A DNA stretch of 64,000 nucleotides from Kingdonia uniflora (GCA_014058105.1 JACGCM010001161.1:310001-374000); one strand, 5' to 3'; shown: positions 25,091-49,485, counted from the stretch's first letter. Numbers and translations: made by a program. Notes: generated by a model not told the origin, from the letters alone.

Positions 25091-25899
25091 TGTGACGACC
25101 TACCGAACGCCAGCCAAATCCACCCCAGCGTTTTGAGTTATGTTCGGTATATATGTTCTCTATATCCTAATATAGCTGTACGCCAAGTTTCGTTGAAATC
25201 GGATTCAGTTAAGGGGGCAAAAAGGGTCAGTACGCTTCGTCTCATGTTTTAACGTTTCCTTTTGGAACTTGACTATTTACTTAGTAGCTATATTAAGGAG
25301 GAACCTTGGTCCAATCCTCCCCATGACTAAAAGAGCTTTAATGCTTGGTCATCAAGGACCCCGGCTCATGGGCTATCTACAAGGGATAGTCATGAGTTCT
25401 CCTAGGCCTAGGGAAGGCTAGGGGACATTGCCTCGCAATGCGGGACGGTTTTCCAAAGAGGGCTTTGTATGGCGCCGCTATGCCCCACGAGCTACTCGAG
25501 ACACACCGCCCCTTATAGATGGACAATATAAATAGTCCAGGCTCGTCGCCCCTTGATATATGAGTCCCTTATCTGGAAACCGGCATATTGAGCTACCTTG
25601 ATCCGCTACAGGACAGGTGTGCTTTACGTACCTCATGAGCGTCACGAGAGATTACGCTGTAGGGATTATTGAGGGAACCTTCAGCGTTATTGCCTATACC
25701 GAATACATATTCGATGACCCATCACGAGTATCCAGGATTATCCGGATGTCGCCCTAGCATCCGTGGGTTGTATGCCCTGGCGCGCCGCACCCGTGAAGAT
25801 GGCTGGCACACACCGACCGCGCGTCCGTGTACGCCGCATGGTCCCTTATTCCGCTGTGCTCCAGGCACTGTAGAGTCGGTCCCGGGCTGGGCCGTGACA
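25091..25899 (+). repeat. 3' LTR of the nested element
   Basis: It is the same sequence as the 5' LTR with about 29 differences, mostly transitions, concentrated in the last 200 bp, plus a one-base indel. Confidence 0.9.
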
Positions 25900-26950
25900 G
25901 GAATCATTTGCAAAAAGCATATGAGAGATAAGAAGTACCCTTCTCCCAACCTTAATCCCATGTATATCCTTTGATAAAAATAATCTAGACAAAACTTCAG
26001 TGCAAAAAATAAAGAGATAAGGTGACAGCGGGTCACCTTGTCTCAGTCCTCTAGAAGGAATAAAATGGCCAAAAGGTGATCCATTCAATTTTATAGAATA
26101 AGAAACTAAAGAAATCAGATTAATGATAGAATGAAAAATAAAACCTTGAAAGCCAAAACTGAGAAGTACATTTCTAAGAAAGGGCCACTCAACTCTATCA
26201 TAGGCCTTACTAATGTCCAGTTTAATAGCCATGCAACCATTAATGCCTCTCTTCTTCAATCTCAAAGTATGTAAAGTCTCTTGTGCTACTGCAACACTGT
26301 CTTGAATAAATCTGCCTTTGGTGAAAGCATTTTGTTGTGGCCCTATCATGTTATGAAGAAAAGGTCTTATTTAGTTTGCCAAAACCTCTGAATTTTTTTT
26401 ATAGCAGTATTGCATAAGCTTATAGGTCTAAAATCAGTGACATGAGAAGGGTTTTTCAATTTGGGGATCAATGTAAGATTAGTATGATTAAGAGATTTTA
26501 AGAAATGTTGGGAATGAAAAAGTTGATTACACAATTGGATAAGATCAGTTTTAACCCAAGACCAACACTGTTGATAAAAATATGGGGTGAATCCACCATG
26601 ACTTTTATAAAGGTGCATAGAGAAGAGTGCATGTTTTACTTCATCTTCAATGATGTGTTGATTAAGCAAAAATGGATTATATCAAAATTCTCCTCATGGA
26701 TAGAGTGTTGTTGGGAAGTCAACAGGTTGCCAAAATAATCCCAAAATTCATTCCCAATATCTTGTCTATTGTCCAACCATGTACCATCATTATGTTTCAA
26801 GAAATCTAATGTTAATATTTTTCTACATTTGGTGAACCTATGAAAATAAGTAGTATTTCTATCTCCCTCTTTGAGCCATACAATTCTCTAGATTGATCTC
26901 TCTAATAACATTCTTCATTGTCTATAAGTTGTTTAAGATGAACTTGTAAA
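25900..26950 (-). pseudogene. LINE-B reverse transcriptase N-terminal and central part
   Basis: The frames read 'HLYKSHGGFTPYFYQQCW', 'VTDFRPISLCNTAIKKI', 'GPQQNAFTKGRFIQDS', 'KLDISKAYDRVEWPFLRNV', 'RGLRQGDPLSPYLFIFC' and 'LISHMLFANDS'. These are all the main LINE RT blocks. The catalytic FADD box reads FAND. A frame change lies near 26370. Confidence 0.85.
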
Positions 26951-27491
26951 GTAGTAGTATAGATATTTAGAGTTCCACCAGTATCCTGAAGATGAGAGAT
27001 TTGTAATTCAGTGTCCTTAATTTGCTGTCTGAGATTCCCAAACAGTTAAAGCCTTTTTTAAAATTTGATGTTTGGATTGAAGCAAGGCAAAATGGATTCC
27101 TTGTAGAGAAGAGTCATCCCAAATAGTTTGCATGAAGCTTTTACAATGGGGATGCTTAAACCAAGCAGATTTGAAATGAAATTGTCTCGGTAAATTGGAG
27201 GAATAAGGCTAAGTATTTAACATAACCAGACTACGATCAGATGAAGCAATAGGATACAAAGTTGCTTAAAAATGAAGCACACGTTGCTATAAGAGCATTT
27301 CCTGAAGTGTCTCACTAACTTGGATTCCAAGGTGTCACATAGGATTTTCGAGCTCCAACAACACCTTACTGACTTGGATTTTTCAACTAAAAAAAAAGTA
27401 GGTAACCTTGTTTGTTTGTTTTTTTCCCACAAAAAATTTAAATCGGGCTCTTAATGATTTTTTTTATTTTTTCAAAAAAAATAAACAGGCA

Positions 27492-28010
27492 CCTTGTTTT
27501 TTTTTTTTTTGGTAAGCAACGATATATTAAGAAAAAACTAGGCCCCAAAAGGCAAAACAGAAACAACCGAGTTAACGAGGTCTGAAGCCCTATTGGGCTC
27601 AAAAACAGAAAATGCTGGGGAACATGCTCCCAAGGCGGCTAAAGCATGCGCCTCAAAATTAAAACATCTACTAAAAAAGTGGGAACGAAACTCATGAAAA
27701 CGGGCAGCGAGAGCTAGCATCTCTGGAGCAAGGGTGAGGGCTCCCCAAGACAAGTAAGTGGATCCCGTCTCGAAAGCACTGACTAGACGCCGGCAGTCTG
27801 TGAGAACCATCACTCTCTCCATGCCTCTCCCTAGTGCGGCCTCCATGCCTCTGATTACCGCTACCGCCTCTGCCTCTTCGGAGTCCGCTGTCCTGGAGGA
27901 ATCGTAACTTGCACCCAAACAAGAGAAATTGTGAGATTTGAGGACAATGCCCGAGCCTCCCGGCGAGTTTTTTTCCCGCAGCGCAACTTGTTAACAAAAT
28001 TGTGAGATTT
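27492..28010 (-). mobile_element. LINE-C: 5'-truncated LINE 3' end with RNase H
   Basis: The minus strand ends in 'cttaatatatcgttgcttac' followed by a long A-run (27492-27510), a typical plant LINE tail. 27538-27918 encodes part of a plant RNase H (EEAEAVAVIRGMEAALGRG, 'VMVLTDCRRLVSAFETG', FEAHALAALGA). The upstream half is missing, and a 20-nt T-run at 28012-28025 marks the other side. It lies about 230-760 bp before the UPF0183 start codon. Confidence 0.75.
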
Positions 28011-28256
28011 TTTTTTTTTTTTTTTCCAACAAGCACTTTAGGAGATACTTTAATACATCAAGTAAGCAAACTAAATGGTTCTCTAATCGTTAATCGTTAG
28101 GCGTCTGCTTCCCCAGTTTTCGTGTCCCGCTCGCGATCTATCTCTTGCGTGAGTTGCGTCCACCTAACAATCATCACAATCATAAATCTCTCTCTCTCTC
28201 TCTCCAAGATTACAGCAACAAGAACTCAAACTTACGAAAGAAACACAGAAGAAGAA

Positions 28257-39898
<11,642 letters not shown>

Positions 39899-42018
39899 AA
39901 ACATGTCAGGTATGTGGCTGTTGTCCATATAATTTTTTTTTCTTCCCAAAATAGATAAGCCCTTTTTTAATGAAATCCGTAACTCAAGGTACTACTGGCT
40001 AAAAATTAACTGAGGTAAACCTTACTAGCTAGCCTAGCTGGTCCTCACAAAAACTTGGTAGAGACAGAAGCCCGTTTTAATTACATGCTTGGTTAGTATA
40101 AAATTTTTGGGTGCTTGGTCACGCTTGATCTCCTTCACAACTTTTTTAGCGCCACAATCATAAAAATACTCGGAATAATATAATCATGGAAATATACGGA
40201 CCAAATTATTACATTACATTAAGTCTTATGCATCGCTCAATGTTTGTTGATATTTCGGCCTCCGAACCCCTACTCCTATAACTGTATCTAAATTAATCCA
40301 TTAGATAGTAAAGTAAACGTATATATGTACATACAATTGCGATATTCGTGGATATTTCGAACCACGGCCAACACTTTATTATCCTCTAATCTAACTACAC
40401 CTTTTTTAATTCATGTAGGGGGTACTGCATTTTCAACAATTATTTGGTGTTGAAGCAACATGGGCGCCATCTGACTAAAACTACTCGCTGGGAGCATCTG
40501 TAAATAAAGTACATTGATGTAAAAATTAGATGTGTACAGTTGTCAAATTTCCAATCATTGTATATAATTTATTGTACATCTTCTCTTTAAAATTTACAGT
40601 ACGAAGTATAAAGATTTGCATTTCTCAAACTGTATCTTTATTGTTTGATCCCGCAAATTTTTTTCTAGCATGCTCGAATAAGAGTACTCAACGCATTGCT
40701 AACACAGTTTTCAGAGCAAATAACCATACGGATGTGTATATGTTATGATCCAACAAAATTTACGTGCAGACCTTTTAATCTCTGTGTTTGGAAAAGTCTT
40801 ATGCTAAACAAACACTGTTCAATTCCTTACAGTCTGAATTAAGAACTATGTACAGTTTTTCCTCTCAAAACTGTATCTCATGATTGGTATAACAAGAAAT
40901 GGTTACTGCATTGTTTCTCTTTAGTAATTGCTTACTTCTATTTTGTGGAAGTTGTGGTTGTGAACATACTAAATTTGTAGAATTTATAGCTCAAGATTGT
41001 TAACCATCGCAGTCATATAGTTATAGGGCTGTCTATAAACACGGAACACCGGCCAGACCGCCCACTTATATCTTGAATGTCACAACTCACAAGTCCATGG
41101 GACTTTGAAAGTAGGATCGTACCTTTCATTGAGTGATTGGTGAAATAAACTTGGATGATTTAATGCTTAACTGCATTACATTCTTTGCCTCCCTTTTTAT
41201 TTCGTTTAAAGTTGAATAATGGTGTTCAACTCAACCTCTCATCTGCTGGGGTTGCCCTCATTAATATATATACCAAAGAAACTCAAGAGGTTAAGAACCT
41301 CCTCCACTTTTATTACCTTTATTAAGAAGAGATAATGGGGTCTACCACACCTCGCCTTTTCTTTTTAGTGGGTCGACGTAGGTGGCGCATGTGAGTTAAT
41401 CTGACAATCCCCCAACTTACGGGGATACTGATATTGGCACTTACCACAATACTTCGTTTAGTTTAGTAGTTTTTTTTTTAAAATTTTTATTAAGCTGCGG
41501 TTGGAAGGACCCTATAAAATAAAGAAAAATCGGAACTAGTACAAGATGGGGACAACTGCACAACCTCTCAAGGGAATAGCATAACACCTGAACGTCAAGC
41601 CACAAAGACTACTAACTAAACTACCCTTAGGGGTAACAAAACGAACAACGCAACATAAATACCCACAGGTAATAGAATAAACTGCCTTTAGCTGTCTAAC
41701 TGAGTTAGTTATCTAATAGTAATTAGTTACAACTAATTCCTGTATTTGTCTATAAATAGGCTTGTAATGATTCGTTTACATATATAAATAATATCTTTCT
41801 CTTCTGATCTCTGTTAACTCTTTCTTCTCTTCTTCCATAGCCTCTCTAGAGTTTTAGCTTCCTCGGCCTTCTCATGCATGTAACAAAAAGATGCAATAAA
41901 ACAATTTTGAGGTTTGATAAGGAAAAAAAAAAAGGTGCCAATATGGGCTCCCCAACTTCCCAACAGTAACCACTGAGATAGTCTTACTCTCTTCCAAACT
42001 TCTCGTGACCACTCCCGC
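39899..42018. other. PHAF1 3' UTR and intergenic DNA with a LINE tail
   Basis: After the PHAF1 stop, 'atgtcag|gtatgtgg' looks like a splice donor and 'catgtag|ggggtactgc' near 40419 an acceptor, so the 3' UTR may be spliced; aataaa lies near 40503. A block at about 41470-41700 reads on the minus strand as a LINE 3' end (ccgcagcttaataaaaat then A-rich). Otherwise nothing is recognised. Confidence 0.5.
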
Positions 42019-42026
42019 TATAAATA
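42019..42026 (+). promoter_or_regulatory. TATA box of the GH9 gene
   Basis: TATAAATA lies 39-46 bp before the ATG, in a short CT/AC-rich leader. This is consistent with a short 5' UTR. Confidence 0.7.
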
Positions 42027-42064
42027 TTAATCCACAACCGCACACTAAACAAACTTAATCAGAA

Positions 42065-44011
42065 ATGGGAGTTCAACCATCACCACCACATCTCACTCTT
42101 CCAATTCTCATTCTTATCTCATCATCACTACTCCTAGTGGCATCACACGACTACCATGACGCCTTATCCAAGTGCATTCTATTCTTCGAAGGTCAGAGAT
42201 CGGGTTTCCTCCCACAAGATCAACGACAAAACTGGCGAGCCAATTCGGGCTTAGGAGACGGCTCTACTAATGGTATCGATTTAACTGGTGGATATTACGA
42301 CGCGGGAGATAATGTTAAGTTTGGTTTTCCAATGGCATTTAGTACCACATTGTTGGCCTGGAGTGTCATTGAGTTCGGCGACTCCATGCCTTCGGACGAT
42401 CTTCGCAACACTTTGGTTGCCATTCGATGGGCCACGGATTACCTTCTCAAGACTGTTTCGCAACCTAATCGGATTTTTGTTCAGGTATGTACATTTTTTT
42501 TCTTCCCGGTAATGGCATTACTGTAATTATTATCATAATATTGAAATAAATATTTGAGAGTGTTGGGCCGTATGTCACGAGTTCGTTACTATTGGGATCC
42601 GGGCCTACATTATATCTGAGGGTATTTTAGTCAGTTTGGAAAAGAGCAAATGAGTAATTTTCTGTTGTTTAATTATACTTAGGTGGGGGATCCAATTAAA
42701 GACCATAATTGTTGGGAAAGGCCGGAAGACATGGACACTGATAGAACTGTTTACAGTGTCGAAGCACCGAAGACTGCGTCAGACGTGGCAGGTGAGACCG
42801 CAGCGGCATTCGCAGCATCTTCAATGGCGTTTAGGTCATCCGACCCGGGATATGCAGAGACGCTCTTGCGTAGTGCTATCCGAATCTTCGAATATGCAGA
42901 CAATTATAAAGGAGCTTATAGTGATAATGAGGACGTTAGGCCGGGCGTATGCCCGTTTTATTGTGACTTTGATGGATATCAGGTAAATCATGCATATATC
43001 ATTTATATTGATCAAAAGGTTTATTTCATCGACCGTTGTTAGCAAGACCTTTTCATTTTTTGCAGGACGAGTTGTTATGGGGGGCAGCATGGCTAGGAAG
43101 GGCTTCACAGAATCAAAGTTATCGCAACTACATACAATACAATGGCAAAACGCTCGGTGCCGATGACAATATAAACGAGTTCGGATGGGACAATAAACAC
43201 GCGGGTCTAAATGTCTTAGTTTCCAAGGTCAGTTTTTTTTTTTTTTTTGGGTGTTACCGTAAACTCCATAAAAGCAACAAGTTTTATTAGACATGTCAAA
43301 TTGACTCATTATATTGTGACCATATTCATATCAGGAATTCCTTGAGGGGAACGTGTACTCTCTCGAGTCGTACAAAGCTTCCGCTGACAGCTTCATGTGT
43401 ACTCTAATACCAGAATCTTCGTCATCCCACATTGAGTATACTCCGGGTGGACTTATTTACAGGCCTGGAGGGAGTAATATGCAACATGTGACGTCCATCG
43501 CCTTTCTTCTTCTCGTTTACGCTAATTATTTGTCAAGAACATCACAGACGGTTAATTGCGGGAGTATTAGTATAGGCCCGACTTCACTTCATCAACAAGC
43601 AAAGAAGCAGGTGATTGTACGATTTAATTTTAGATAATTTATTTGTCGTAAAATAATTGTTATTAACGACTTATTATTGGGCAGGTCGATTATTTGTTAG
43701 GTGATAATCCAATGAGTATGTCGTATATGGTGGGGTACGGCGATAAATACCCGCAAAGGCTACATCACCGTGGATCGTCGTTACCGTCAATAAAAGACCA
43801 TCCAGAGTTTATTCCTTGTAAGGACGGGTCAGTTTACTTTAACTCGTCAAGTTCAAACCCTAACATTCACGTCGGAGCCGTAGTGGGAGGGCCTGGCGAA
43901 GACGACATTTATGAAGACGATCGAGCCGATTTCAGAAAATCAGAGCCCACAACGTACATCAATGCTCCCTTAGTTGGTGTACTTGCTTACTTTGTTGCTA
44001 ACCCTAATTAG
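42065..44011 (+). CDS. Endo-1,4-beta-glucanase, glycoside hydrolase family 9 (secreted)
   Basis: Five exons close in frame: 42065-42484, 42683-42982, 43066-43227, 43335-43610 and 43685-44011 (1485 nt, 494 aa). A signal peptide (about residues 1-27, [18 protein letters not shown]) is followed directly by a GH9 catalytic domain, with no cytoplasmic or transmembrane N-terminus and no C-terminal carbohydrate-binding module. That is the class B (GH9B) layout. Catalytic elements are intact: [16 protein letters not shown] (nucleophile-water Asp pair D79/D82), the His signature '[16 protein letters not shown]' (residues 400-416) and the terminal signature '[19 protein letters not shown]' with acid Glu473. 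The enzyme hydrolyses 1,4-beta-glucans of the cell wall, acting in the apoplast in growth, abscission or wall remodelling. A TATA box sits just upstream. It resembles the Arabidopsis CEL3/CEL5 group, but I have not resolved the subgroup. Confidence 0.96.
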
Positions 44012-45701
44012 ACAACATTTTAAGGGTTCCTAACTTAAAATAGATTGTCTCTCATCTTTTTAAAATCACAAAGAAGGAAGAGGCTTTGTATACTTGGAAA
44101 TGACAGATTTACCCTCATAAAATGAGAGTGTTAACCTTTTTTGTCTAGTTGGTTATATTACCAGATGCAGCGACACATGATCGCAATCAATTAACTTGAA
44201 TTGAACTATTCTAAAAGGGAATTTCTTTTCATTGAACACACCATTGAATTGCACCCCATTCTCCCATTAATGTTTTTTATCGTTTTCTAATGTACTGCCA
44301 CTTTTATGTAAGAAATGCAACAAATATGAATAGACCACCAATCATCTTTTACCACCGTCGATGTTAAAAACATTTTTATTGAGTTATTTTTTTGTGCTTC
44401 TATCTATAGTTACAATAAGTACATTAACATACCTTTAGCTCTTTTGGGGCCATAATTAATCAAATAATATTTGGATGTACATTTGGCGGTTTAATTTCCA
44501 TAGTTCCGTACACGAAACGCCTTCAAGATTGCAATTGATGTGTCCATGGCACATTGCTTGTGTGGCTTTTATTCAACGTTTTAAACATCTTGTAGTGCAT
44601 TTATATTGTCCCTTCACCCTTATCAATGTACGCCTTCTTAGTATATCTCCTCCTTGCATCTCAAACTATAAAACCTTGTAAATGAACTCAAAATCAAAGT
44701 TGTATTGTGAGCGCGGTTGTAATTTTTTCATAGGCCGCATTTATGTTTCTTACAGTTTCCACTTCAAAAGGCAACAACTTGTTATCAACGATAATATAAG
44801 AAACAAAATATAATATCTAACGTGATCGAGGATGAAAAATTCCTCCAAATAACATATTTAATTAGGTGACTATTGATGACTAATTAAATGAAAGTAAATA
44901 ACATGGGTTTTCCAACGCAATAGTGGAAGAAAAGGGAGGATATCTCTTTTAACATTAGTACATCTCTTTGTATTAGTTATTATAAAGAGCCTAGCAACTT
45001 CATATAGGAGTGTAACACTCAATAAATGACTACAAATGAAAATAAAAAAATGTGCGAGTTTTCTAAATCGACGGCAAATGATAATTGGGTATGGGCTTAT
45101 AGTCTTGAGTTGTACACATCTATTATTTTTACTTTTAGAAAATTCGATGAAAGATTAAATCTTGTAAAATAAGTTTTCTGTTGAAAACATTACAAAAGCA
45201 AATATTCTTATTCTAAATTCTAGATCCCATGTCGTCGAATCCCATGCTTTAGCCTTTTCAGTTCCCTTCCACCTTAATATCACACACTTAAATTCAGTGT
45301 AGTTCCTATCATTTCCTAATGTTTTTAGGTACACCTCTGACTCCATATTCAAATTTCAAAGTACTATTAGAAAAGATAACTCAATATGCTACATCCAAGG
45401 TGGAAGTAATAAAACTGCAAACATGCAACAATAACCAAACGAACACAAAAAGTAAAGCAACTTACTGGCTTTAACTTTTCCAAGTGTTCCAGTTTACGGG
45501 CCGTTAAGTTGCATAATAAATATCTTCTGGATTTTATGGATTTCACTCACAGTTAAGTATAAAATTTGTAGTTCTCTGTAATGCACCTACCGGGTAGCAA
45601 AAATGACAGATTGCTCATCCAATGAAGAACTCTAATTACTTTTTTTAATATCCTGAAATCGATAGCAGAAACCTTGAATCTTTTAGAATATTTGAAACAT
45701 C
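44012..45701. other. Intergenic DNA downstream of the GH9 gene
   Basis: AT-rich and without a recognisable gene, RNA or complete transposon. It contains the presumed 3' UTR of the endoglucanase. Confidence 0.6.
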
Positions 45702-45706
45702 CATAT

Positions 45707-45911
45707 TGTAGAAACTAATACAAAGAATAAGAGATTCGAGAAAGACTAACTTTATTATTATCCGATTATTACAATGGAAGAAGACCTCTCCTTATATAGT
45801 TACAATTACTTGGGCGCTAAGTAAGAATATCCTATATTTAGAGAATTCTATATTTAGTATATATCATATATTATGTATATTCTATATTCAACATATATTA
45901 TATATTCAACA
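45707..45911 (-). repeat. 3' LTR of the copia element
   Basis: 205 bp. It is longer than the partner LTR by a 17-bp duplication near its U3 end (two copies of a tattcaaca-type block). Confidence 0.9.
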
Positions 45912-45924
45912 CTCCCCCTCAAGA

Positions 45925-47905
45925 TGGAACATAGTATAAGACTTATTATGGCCCACATGAATAGGGTCCTTTAGTAATTATGGGTTTCTAATCATGATGA
46001 TCCAAGTCCTAATAGGAAACTAATTCTATTGGTTAATGAGGTCAGGGTTTCATATAACTCTCTATTTTGATGAAAAGTAATCCTGATTGAAATAGGAGAC
46101 TAGGTCCTCTCTCTACCTATATAAGTGTGTCTAGCCCATCAACTAAAACACAATCTCAAAGAGAAGGTTAAGAGAGAGAAAACCTAGTTGTCACCGCTCG
46201 CCGCCGCTGACGAACACAAAAGACATACCTCAATCAATCAAGCTATGGACCAAGGTATGTGATTATGTTTCCGCATTATTGTTAATTGTGATTATTGTAT
46301 TAAGTCATAGGTCCTTCTAGATTTAATTATTTATAGATCTTGTCATGTTTTACATGTGGTATCATGAGCTATGTTGGATTTTTACAATTTTCCAATTTTG
46401 ATTTGTTCGTATTATGTTTCGTTGTTATGTGATCTTGATCAAGATAAACTTTAGTATTTTTTTTCGGTATTGATCGTGGGATATGATTTAGGTTTTTCAC
46501 TGTATAGCATTAAACTTTAAAGTACTAGTTGTTCTCGTATTAACTTTTTCTGTTGTCCTATCGGTGTTTGTTCTTGAATATACAAGATTGCGGTATTTAA
46601 TGTCAAATATAATATGAGTTAGGTCATACTAGTATAAATTATTTTAGTGGCAGCCTTTACAAATATTTTAATATTTTATTTTATTATTAGAATTTGAAGG
46701 GTTTAATTTTTTTTTGGTCGCCATAAAGTTGATATAGATACAATTAACTCCCTCTAGGTATCATCATGTTAATGTATTTTTGAAATTTCAATAATTGAGT
46801 ATTTTGAGATCTGCCACTCTTGAATACCGAGTACTTATAATAAATACTACTTTATAAGGTAGATGCTCATAAAGTATATGTGTTTTTTGAGTTATTTTCC
46901 AGTTACATAAAATATATTGACCATGTTTAATATCGATTTGAGATCTGTGATTTTGGCCGGTTGGAAGTTACCAAAGTGACCCAACTATTATGATGCATGG
47001 ATATCAAACCGAGTATATAATACGATTTATTTATCTCAAAATATTATGAATTCTCCAAAAGGCGGATTGACTTTTGCGAGACTAATAAATTGAAATAAGG
47101 TAATTAATATGTATTATAGTTTGTGTTTGGAACTAATAACCCAAAGGTGAAGGATCTTATATATTTTGGCGTACACTTTTAATTAGCCCTATTATATTAA
47201 TGTTATAACTATTTGAGTGAACATTTTATATATCGTAATTTAGACTCAAAGGTTGATTTGTGATGATATTATTAGTTCATCATCGGAATATAATTTGGTT
47301 TTAATTTCTTATATTATGGCTTTATTTATTTATCTATAATTCATAGTATTAATATTTTGTGAGCTTCTTGAAATTATTCATACAGACATTTGTGGACCTT
47401 TTACCACTCCTTGTTTTATGGGAGAAAAATATTTTATCATCTTTATTGACGACTTTTCATGTTATGGTTATGTCTATTTATTAAGTGAAAAATCTCAAAC
47501 AGTGAATGCCGTTGAGGTATAAATTACTGAGGTTGAAAGACAATTAGACAAAAAGGTGAAAGTCATTAGGTCAGATAGAGGTGGTAAATACTATGGTAGA
47601 TATGACGAATCGGGTCAGTGTCCTGGCCCATTCTCCAAACTCCTAGAGAAGCTTGGTATTCGTGCTCAATACACAATGCCAGGAACGCCACAACAGAATG
47701 GTGTAGCTGAAAGGCGTAATCGTACTTTAATGGAAATGGTTAGGAGTATGATAAGTAATTCAACTTTACCCATATCTTTGTGGATTGAAGCTCTAAAGAC
47801 CGCTGTATATTTATTAAATAGGGTTCCTAGTAAGACAGTTCCGAAAACTCCATTCGAGCTTTGGACTGGAAGGAAACCTAGTTTAAGACATCTTCATGTT
47901 TGGAA
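45925..47905 (+). mobile_element. Fragment of a second copia element, opposite strand, embedded in the first
   Basis: On the plus strand, an LTR-like region with TATA (ctatataagtg, near 46119) ends ...ttttaca at 46354. It is followed by a primer site TGGTATCATGAGC at 46357-46369. After about 1 kb of AT-rich, gag-free leader, an integrase starts at about 47365 and stops abruptly at about 47902, where the sequence switches to the reverse transcriptase of the outer element on the other strand. There is no 3' LTR. Confidence 0.75.
47365..47905 (+). pseudogene. Copia integrase core (embedded fragment)
   Basis: 'LLEIIHTDICGPFTTPCF' (first Asp), [13 protein letters not shown] (second Asp), '[19 protein letters not shown]' (Glu) and '[19 protein letters not shown]' form a D-D-E integrase. 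One in-frame stop lies before 47556. The frame then runs into unrelated sequence after HVW. Confidence 0.85.
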
Positions 47906-49236
47906 AACATTCCCAAGTGATGATTCTCTTCAATCGGTGTATCTACCGGTTTGCAATCAAGCATCCCAGTTTCTGCAAGAAGGTCTAATATATACTTTCG
48001 TTGAGACATGAAAATACCTTGACTTGATCTTGTAACTTCAATGCCTATGAAGTATTTTAACTGTCCCAAATGCTTCATCTTAAATTCCTGTGACAAATAG
48101 TTCATCAGTGCCTCCATTTCTACTGAGTCATTTCCAATAACACCCATAACAACATAAACAATAAGAGTGGTAAGCTTTCCAGACTTCTATTTTATAAACA
48201 AGGTATGATCAGAATTACTTTGTCTATATCCTAATGCCTTCATACTCTTCGAAAAACGTCCAGACCAAGCTCGTGGCGACTGTTTTAACCAGTACAATGC
48301 CTTCTTTAATTTATATACTTTTCCTCCTTCAGAATTCGTGACTCCAGGTGGTAACTCCATGTATACTTCTTCTTCTAAGTCTCCATTGAGAAATGCATTA
48401 TTCACGTCAAACTGTTATAATGGCCAACCTTGATTGGCTGCAAGAGAAATGAGTACACGAATAGTGTTTATCTTTGCCAATGGGGCGAAGGTCTCCTCGT
48501 AATCCATACCATACGTCTGCGTATACCCTTTGGCAACTAGTCTGGCTTTATATCTATCAGTACTTCTATCTGAATTCATCTTTACAGTAAAGATCCAACG
48601 ATACCCAATAATACGATATCCGTGGGGTTTATCAACAAGTTCCTAAGTGGAATTCTTTTGTAATGCATTCATCTCTTCATTCATGGCTTTCTTCCATCGT
48701 GGATCTGATAGTGCTTCCTGCAAATTACTAGGAATAGATACAAAAGATAATTGATTCATAGTGCATATAAACGACTTTGACAACCTATGGGTGGACACAT
48801 AATTAGAAATTGTGTATTTGGCCTTAAAATTGATATCTAGTTCATAAGTAGATTTTGAAATACCTTTAGTAGGCCTTTCTGAATGTCTAGGTTGAATATC
48901 ATTAACAGTGTTAAGATTAGGTAATACCTGAGGTTCGACATTCTATGGCTGCGTTTCGGTAGATGGTGTTAGAATGTTGGAGTCACGGGCAACTTCTACT
49001 ACTTCAGCTTGATCTCCCACTGTCGTTTGATCCTCTCCATTCATATGAAGTTCATTTTCAATACCCTGATCTCCCCCTGTCATCTGCTCTGCTTCACTTT
49101 CCTTTTTATCATCAGTTAGGTTACTACGCATGTTCAAATTACTCGTCAAATCCTCTTGTTCCTGAAACATATCCCCAATAATAAGGAACTTTCCTTCACC
49201 ATAATTATGTTTTTCCCCCTGAAGGGAAGATCCCAC
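47902..49236 (-). pseudogene. Copia reverse transcriptase, broken
   Basis: Blocks seen on the minus strand: ALSDPRWKKAMNEEMNAL, '[20 protein letters not shown]', '[19 protein letters not shown]', 'QFDVNNAFLNGDLEEEVYME', 'YKLKKALYWLKQSPRAW'. The YVDD catalytic box reads YVVM. Stops interrupt at about 48410 and elsewhere. The coding sequence ends at about 47902 at the junction with foreign DNA. Confidence 0.85.
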
Positions 49237-49485
49237 AAAATATACCTCAAATTCTCAAAATGAAACATCCAAAGAGATATACACCTTCCCCTCTATAGGA
49301 CCATAACAGCGATAACCCTTTTTAAAATTAACATATCCAAGTAACACACACTTTCGAGCACAATGGTCAGATTTTCCTCGCTGTTGTTTAGGTATATGAA
49401 CAAAGACAACACATCCAAAAATAGGTGGTTTTAGGTTTGGCATTGCAGGGATGGTGATAAGATCATAAAGTTTTTTGAAGGGGGT

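Larger units (their letters stand above)
21464..25899 (+). mobile_element. LTR retrotransposon (Ty3/gypsy-like, non-autonomous) nested in LINE-B
   Basis: Two LTRs of about 810 bp (21466-22275 and 25091-25899), each TGTGACGACC...GTGACA, enclose 2.8 kb. A tRNA-iMet primer site TGGTATCAGAGC lies at 22278-22289, and a purine-rich gcaggaggg precedes the 3' LTR. GGAAT flanks the element (21459-21463 and 25900-25904), and the LINE-B reading frame rejoins exactly across it (FANDS / FLFSRAN). By eye the LTRs differ at about 29 sites. The interior has no convincing gag or pol frame on either strand, so it looks like a non-autonomous, LARD-like derivative. The superfamily is inferred from the PBS and general appearance only. 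Confidence 0.85.
19795..27250 (-). mobile_element. LINE-B: second L1-type LINE, 5'-truncated, split by a gypsy-type element
   Basis: The 3' end is the A-rich block at 19795-19815 (aaaataaaataaaata on the minus strand). Coding traces run from RNase H debris (19963-20190) through zf-RVT (20394-20921) and the RT C-terminus to 21463. After the nested LTR element, RT resumes at 25900 and continues to about 26950 with 'RNTTYFHRFTKCRKILTL' and 'GTWLDNRQDIGNEFWDYFGN'. The trace ends in the last part of an endonuclease near 27245 (ASSDRSLVML). It differs in sequence from LINE-A, so it is a separate insertion. Confidence 0.85.
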
